The position numbers were made by a program, and so were the translations under genes. DNA of 12,500 nucleotides. Source: Actinidia chinensis. Taxonomy: Eukaryota > Streptophyta > Magnoliopsida > Ericales > Actinidiaceae. The notes beneath the pieces are model-generated. The model had not been told where the DNA came from, did not search any database, and saw nothing but the letters and a program-made list of their open reading frames with translations. Below, one piece after another: positions 8,734 to 12,500 of this stretch. The stretch spans positions 6,281,586-6,294,085 of the forward strand of contig CM018894.1 in assembly GCA_009663005.1 (NCBI GenBank), given 5' to 3'. The first letter of the stretch is position 1; every line of letters begins with the position of its first letter.

Positions 8734-8790
8734 GTGGGAATAAGTAGTAATTACCCGAAGGCCAACCATTCGGTTGTGTCCCCGGGCATA

Positions 8791-8872
8791 GGTGTACGCA
8801 GCCCGTGAATCCGGCGGGGGTGTACGAACCAGAATCCTGCAGGGGTGTACGGAGCCCATGAACCGGCAAAGG
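8791..8872 (+). repeat. Three-unit minisatellite in the 3' LTR
   Basis: Three imperfect units of about 26-28 bp, each starting GTGTACG and ending in a CCGGC- or CCTGC-type core plus purines. The middle unit is the most divergent. The 5' LTR has two units at 1427-1482. Confidence 0.75.
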
Positions 8873-9533
8873 AACCCGGTTTCCTATAATGAATTTTAGG
8901 AAGAAAATATAAAATGATTTAGAAAAGGTTTAAAAAGGTTTTGTGTGAGTAACACACTTGCGTAGACATTTTGAATAAAGTTGAGAGTTTCCTTAGAAAT
9001 GACAAGTTTTGAGACACTTGGATACCTTGGGATACCAGTGGACACCGTCTTCCTTTCTGATGTATATATTGTCGTCATTGATACCTTATTCTTTTCTTTA
9101 GCTCAGTTTCTTATTATTTCCTTCCTGTTTCTACGCATGCCTCATATCTTTAGATGATATGCTGGTTTGTAGAGAATTTTTTCTAACTGGCTTTGGCTCA
9201 TCCTATCATTTTTTCAGGTACACCCTCGCTGATCATGGAATGGAATGCTTGACCGTGTCTGTCTCATATTTTTGAAGCTTACTTTGGACGAAGTTCTGGT
9301 AGCATCTCCTATTTATTATATTTGGACAGATGTTTCTGTACTTCCAATTTTATTCTGTTGACCTATAAAAATGATGTAACCCTTTAAACTTACACTTGTC
9401 CTTGGAAAGGTATGCCGGTTTGGACTCGTTATTGTAGGGAGTTGGACTTTGAAAGCCCTTATTGAGGAGGTTATGGTTTTATTTTGGAAATGTTTATTTT
9501 GATGTCCGATAAAGAAAAATGAGGGCCGTGACA

Positions 9534-10530
9534 ACGGTCCATACCGTACATGCAGAATTGTGTCTAAGTTTTGACTTCATACATTCCCAGGCTAAACATA
9601 AATTATACATAACTTCAAGACACTAAATCGGGCCAACCCTTAAAATACATAACAAGAGCCTCGGGCTTATCAAAACTCACATCTATGCTTCACTTCAACT
9701 CGTCCTATGGTCTTTACACTTTGGCTTCCTCCTGAAAAGGTTTTCGAAAACGTAAGTTACACCTTTGTGAATAACATAAACATAAATGCATGACATAAAA
9801 TACCATGGATTGTTTTCATATCATACATATCATAGTTAGCATAAAACATGTAATTATTTCCATTCTTTAACTTGAAACTCAACGCACATAGCTTGACATA
9901 TCATAAAACTACCATGAGCATAAACATTTCATATCTTCTTGAATCATGCAACATATCGTATGGTGTGAAATACTCTGCATACCATACTGCCGATAGCTAT
10001 GGGTGGCTCTTTAGGCCATAGTCTCTATCGTACCAGATGGTCTTATTCGCGTCCGCGCATCCTCTTTTGAGGAAACTATCTGGCTTGATTAAAGTCCCGC
10101 CAGAAAGGACCTAGTATCACCATACATACATACTTGAACCTACATTGCTTTTTCTGTAATTTCAATGCTATACATTTAATTCATTAGACATTATCCATGG
10201 GGTTTCTTCTATACATACATAATAGCCATTTGTATAACTTCTGCAAGACATGGCATTTTTAGCTACATAATCATTTTATACATGAACATGGAAAATATTT
10301 GCTTATGCATCATATAGATTGACAAACATTTTTTGAAGATACATAGTTTTTATTCATGCACATGCTACTCACCTGGGGTCTCTTGGTTAGGTTGCTAACC
10401 CGCGTATCCCTACAATCGAGGTAAGGAATCGTCGATACTAAGGTTACTTCTCAAGATTTTCAAACACATTTAAACTTTGGATTAGTTTTAACTAATTATA
10501 ATCATCAAAATAAACACTTTATTTCAATAA
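9534..10530 (-). repeat. Probable LTR of element 2, segment B
   Basis: AT-rich noncoding DNA with no ORF, inferred to continue the LTR interrupted at 564. On the - strand it would be the U3/R side. Supporting points are the abrupt start at the end of element 1, matching orientation with the PBS and gag start on the left, and a size that gives a plausible LTR of about 1.1 kb. The far end is not resolved: no clear CA edge with a target duplication is visible, and anything from about 10440 to 10530 is possible. On the - strand it contains CAGGTGAGT (complement of 10370-10378), a perfect plant 5' splice-site consensus. Confidence 0.5.
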
Positions 10531-10546
10531 TCTCCCCATTTTTTAT
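10531..10546 (-). promoter_or_regulatory. Polypurine-tract-like motif
   Basis: The - strand reads AAAAAATGGGGAGA, then TTATTGAAAT. Sirevirus/Copia-like plant elements commonly have a GGGGGAGA tract followed by a TGTTGAA-type LTR start, so this may be a decayed PPT/3' LTR junction. A T interrupts the purines and the LTR TG is not intact. Confidence 0.45.
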
Positions 10547-10599
10547 GATGACACAAATTGTTCTGAAAAATCATTATTTTTATTTTAGCAAGTTTAAAA

Positions 10600-10630
10600 C
10601 CTCCCCCTTAGTTCGTGGCTCCCCCTTACT
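10600..10630 (-). promoter_or_regulatory. Two further GGGGGAG purine motifs
   Basis: On the - strand, AAGGGGGAGCC and TAAGGGGGAGG occur within 31 bp. Repeated tracts of this form in the stretch before the 3' LTR are a described feature of Sireviruses. Together with 10531-10546 and 10852-10870, four such motifs lie on one strand within about 340 bp. Confidence 0.5.
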
Positions 10631-10851
10631 TTATACTTCCGAAAATGTTGATCATGGCATTATGAGAGAAAGGAAATTATCCAACACATGTTGATTATGC
10701 ATAACAAGTCATAAGTAAGTAACATACCATTCATAAGAGCTTTAAACATAACCAAAAGATAGGGTACCTCAATCAAAAGCATAACTTCAACTTAAAAAAA
10801 TTGGAATACAAAAAAAACTAACCAAAACTAGGACTACGACTATGACATGAT

Positions 10852-10870
10852 ATTCTCCCCCTTTTGGGGC
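10852..10870 (-). promoter_or_regulatory. Purine motif just after the coding stop
   Basis: The - strand reads GCCCCAAAAGGGGGAGAAT, four bases after the TGA at 10875. A GATGATGCC-AAAGGGGGAGA block directly after a terminal coding frame recurs in plant Sirevirus/Copia-like and related non-autonomous elements. I recognise it from memory and could not search for it. Confidence 0.5.
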
Positions 10871-10874
10871 ATCA

Positions 10875-11074
10875 TCAATAGGGAGGTTGACGGTAGTACG
10901 GTTGAGGTGGAGGAGGAATGTTGTACGGATCAAATGGAATGGACGGATGAAGAACAAGATTGTTCCATAAACCTTCCAAATCATCCTTGATGTCAAAGAA
11001 ATGCTTTGAATGCTCTTCTTGCATGGATTTACAAATATTTCCAACCTTATCGACTCATAAGCCTTACTCCACAT
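10875..11074 (-). pseudogene. C-terminal fragment of a retroelement-encoded protein
   Basis: On the - strand a 59-codon frame from 11054 ends at TGA (complement of 10875-10877). It begins VDKVGNICKSMQEEHSKHFF, goes on to an acidic stretch with DDLEGLW, and ends in a Pro/Tyr/Gln-rich tail, IPFDPYNIPPPPQPYYRQPPY. Upstream, MWSKAYES (from 11074) is in another frame and probably belongs to it, with a one-base break near 11055. A charged helical part plus a Pro-rich tail, then the AAAGGGGGAGA tract, resembles the end of the plant transposon-associated protein found in Sirevirus-like and non-autonomous elements. No enzymatic motif is visible. The overlapping 95-codon frame covers the same bases, but its C-terminus runs through the purine tract, so it is judged the wrong frame. 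Function unknown. Confidence 0.45.
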
Positions 11075-12095
11075 AAAAATTTCTGAGTCTATCTACGTGG
11101 TTCACCCCTAAAGGTGGCTCTAGTATCCGCAGTGCACGTTGACAGGTTGTAGTTTTATCTATGAAGTTCCGAAATCGTATTTCCTCAAGGACGTGCAAGC
11201 CTACTATAATGTTTGACACTCAACCTCCCACTATCCTACTCAGGTCGATTATAACTTAGTTAATTGAACCTATAATAAAATTAAAATAAAGATAAAGAAA
11301 TCTTTTGGATTTTTGATAAATTTGAATACTAAACTTTGCAATAAAACTAAATTAAGTAACAACTATGAAATTCAAATTAAAAAATTAAAATTAAAGTCTC
11401 GGATCAATTTGTTCCAACCAATTTTCCCCTCTTGTACTTTTGACGGATTTTATACTCATCTTCACTAACACTTTTGAAGTCTAGTATTCAGAAGATTTAG
11501 CGATAAAACCAGGTTCTTTCAAAACTCCAGTTCTAGGTTAAATCGGTTGTTAGATGGCAAGGATAATACCATTATTCACGCAATGCCTATACTAAGCTAG
11601 GCTTATGCATAAATGACCGAACATATCCATCATCCAACTTGGTTGGATAGTTTCCTAGAGTAAATGAAATTAAAGACTGAGAAAATCTGAACAGTTAACT
11701 TAAACCCAAAATCTCAAATTTCCTTATTCATCCATACCTTCAATCGATCTTCACACCGTCCGGAGATGAGAGAGTTTAGATACTCATCTCTATCTATAAA
11801 AACTCGAAAATACCTGAATAGAAACTATCTTTTTAATTAATATGCAAAGCATTACGAAGAATCTCAATTCAAGCAATGAACTATAAAGACTTTGTATTGA
11901 AATTGGAATCTAAAGAATTACAATGATAAATAAGGATACTTACATAAATCCAAGCTAATCTAAGTTAAGAACTACAAAAACCCTAAGTGCTTGCCACCCC
12001 TAAGCTCTAAAATATCTCTGATTCTCTAAAAATTACATTATAGGTTCGTATTTATAGGCCCAAAATTCAAGCCCTAGAAGTTTTCTAGAAATTTG
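11075..12095. other. AT-rich noncoding DNA, unassigned
   Basis: No ORF of note, RNA gene or clear terminal repeat. A/T runs are frequent (for example 11260-11390). The texture suggests old repetitive DNA, perhaps an LTR or internal noncoding part of the element that carries the 10875-11074 frame, but I cannot show this from the window alone. Confidence 0.4.
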
Positions 12096-12100
12096 CCCTG

Positions 12101-12194
12101 GCGTTGGAACGCCCGTCATTTTTTTCACCATTCAAACGTGGCGTTGGAACGCTTGGATAAAAACAAAAATCAAGCTCTCAAGATGTTGGAACGC
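12101..12194. repeat. Short array built on GCGTTGGAACGC
   Basis: GCGTTGGAACGC occurs at 12101-12112 and 12141-12152, and GTTGGAACGC at 12185-12194. Start spacing is about 40 to 42 bp. The core is an inverted repeat (GCGTT, GG, AACGC). The bases between copies are less similar than the cores, so this is either a decayed tandem array or repeated short sites. Confidence 0.7.
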
Positions 12195-12500
12195 TTGACC
12201 AAACTTAGCTTCTCTTTTCTCTTGATTTTGAGGCCTTTTGGAGCAAATTGGCCAACGCACATTAGATGAAAACATTTGTAACTTGACAAGATCTTTCCAA
12301 CGGTGTAAAAATCAGCTCAATCGGACTTCTGTAGCAAAATTATGACCCCTTTTCGCAAGGATTTTTCCCGTAGAAACTTTTTCCTCAATTGCATTCGCAG
12401 TCCAGATCATCATTAGGTCCGATCCATCATTGTAGCATGAATAACCTGAGAAGGCAACATTCAGGATATTCCATAATATACACCTCATATAATATAATTA
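12195..12500. other. Noncoding DNA to the window edge, unassigned
   Basis: No ORF, RNA gene or repeat boundary is visible. The sequence ends in an AT-rich stretch (about 12470-12500) that continues out of the window. Confidence 0.4.

Larger units (their letters stand above)
565..9533 (+). mobile_element. Decayed Ty3/gypsy chromovirus-type LTR retrotransposon (element 1)
   Basis: Full-length structure of about 9 kb: two related LTRs that begin TGTAA(A)GACCCG and end CGTGACA, a PBS, Gag, PR, RT, RNase H and INT in gypsy order, a chromodomain-like tail and a polypurine tract against the 3' LTR. Integrase after RNase H places it in Ty3/gypsy rather than Copia. The conserved C-terminal part (HDVFHVSML block followed by a TWE tail) suggests the chromovirus branch, most like Tekay/Del; the clade is from recall, not from a tree. 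All coding domains carry stops or frameshifts, so the copy is non-autonomous as written. It lies antisense to element 2 and appears to be inserted into that element's LTR. Confidence 0.93.
7522..9533 (+). repeat. 3' LTR of element 1
   Basis: Opens TGTAAGACCCG after the polypurine tract and ends CGTGACA at 9533. It aligns with the 5' LTR, with three blocks of length difference: a pyrimidine tract about 100 bp shorter, a segment of about 530 bp absent from the 5' copy (near 8204-8733), and three minisatellite units instead of two. An AATAAA lies at 7718-7723. Hand comparison shows many one-base insertions or deletions and fewer clear substitutions. The 131-codon frame at 8063-8458 straddles LTR sequence and has no recognisable domain, so it is not called as a gene. 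Confidence 0.92.

Noticed and set aside
10787..11074. The 95-codon - strand frame as written
   Set aside because: Its C-terminal part reads through the GGGGGAG purine tract into a run of hydrophobic residues. The other frame ends in a Pro-rich tail just before the tract, which fits retroelement layout better.
12101..12194. CRISPR-like array
   Set aside because: Repeat cores are only 10-12 bp with three copies, there are no associated genes, and the setting is a plant genome.

Overview
This window looks like transposon-filled intergenic DNA from a flowering plant, probably a eudicot; the species cannot be named. It is fairly AT-rich. I found no intact cellular gene, no tRNA or rRNA gene and no CRISPR array. 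What can be read is a nest of decayed LTR retrotransposons. I did not find an undescribed functional system.

The centre (565-9533, + strand) is one nearly complete Ty3/gypsy element of the plant chromovirus type, most like the Tekay/Del group. In order it has a 5' LTR (565-2163), a degenerate tRNA-iMet primer binding site, a leader, gag with a CCHC zinc knuckle, protease, reverse transcriptase, RNase H, integrase, a C-terminal chromodomain-like tail, a clean polypurine tract (7509-7521) and a 3' LTR (7522-9533). Every domain is recognisable in pieces, but the frame breaks repeatedly and catalytic positions in RT and integrase are altered. The copy is dead as written.

The central element appears to sit inside an LTR of a second gypsy-like element lying on the - strand. 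To its left are that element's gag start (complement of 179-181), leader, an exact tRNA-iMet PBS (complement of 383-394) and the first LTR part (398-564). The LTR seems to resume at 9534 and run to somewhere between 10440 and 10530.

Further right, 10531-11074 carries a - strand coding tail (stop at 10875) followed by several GGGGGAG-type purine tracts. This is the layout usual just upstream of the 3' LTR in Sirevirus/Copia-like or related non-autonomous plant elements. From 11075 to 12500 there is AT-rich noncoding DNA, with a short array built on GCGTTGGAACGC.

The most useful observations are structural: the nested layout, LTRs of the central element that differ by a segment of about 530 bp and in minisatellite copy number, no matching target site duplication, divergence dominated by one-base indels (decay or long-read error), and an LTR with a PBS on one side and purine tracts on the other.
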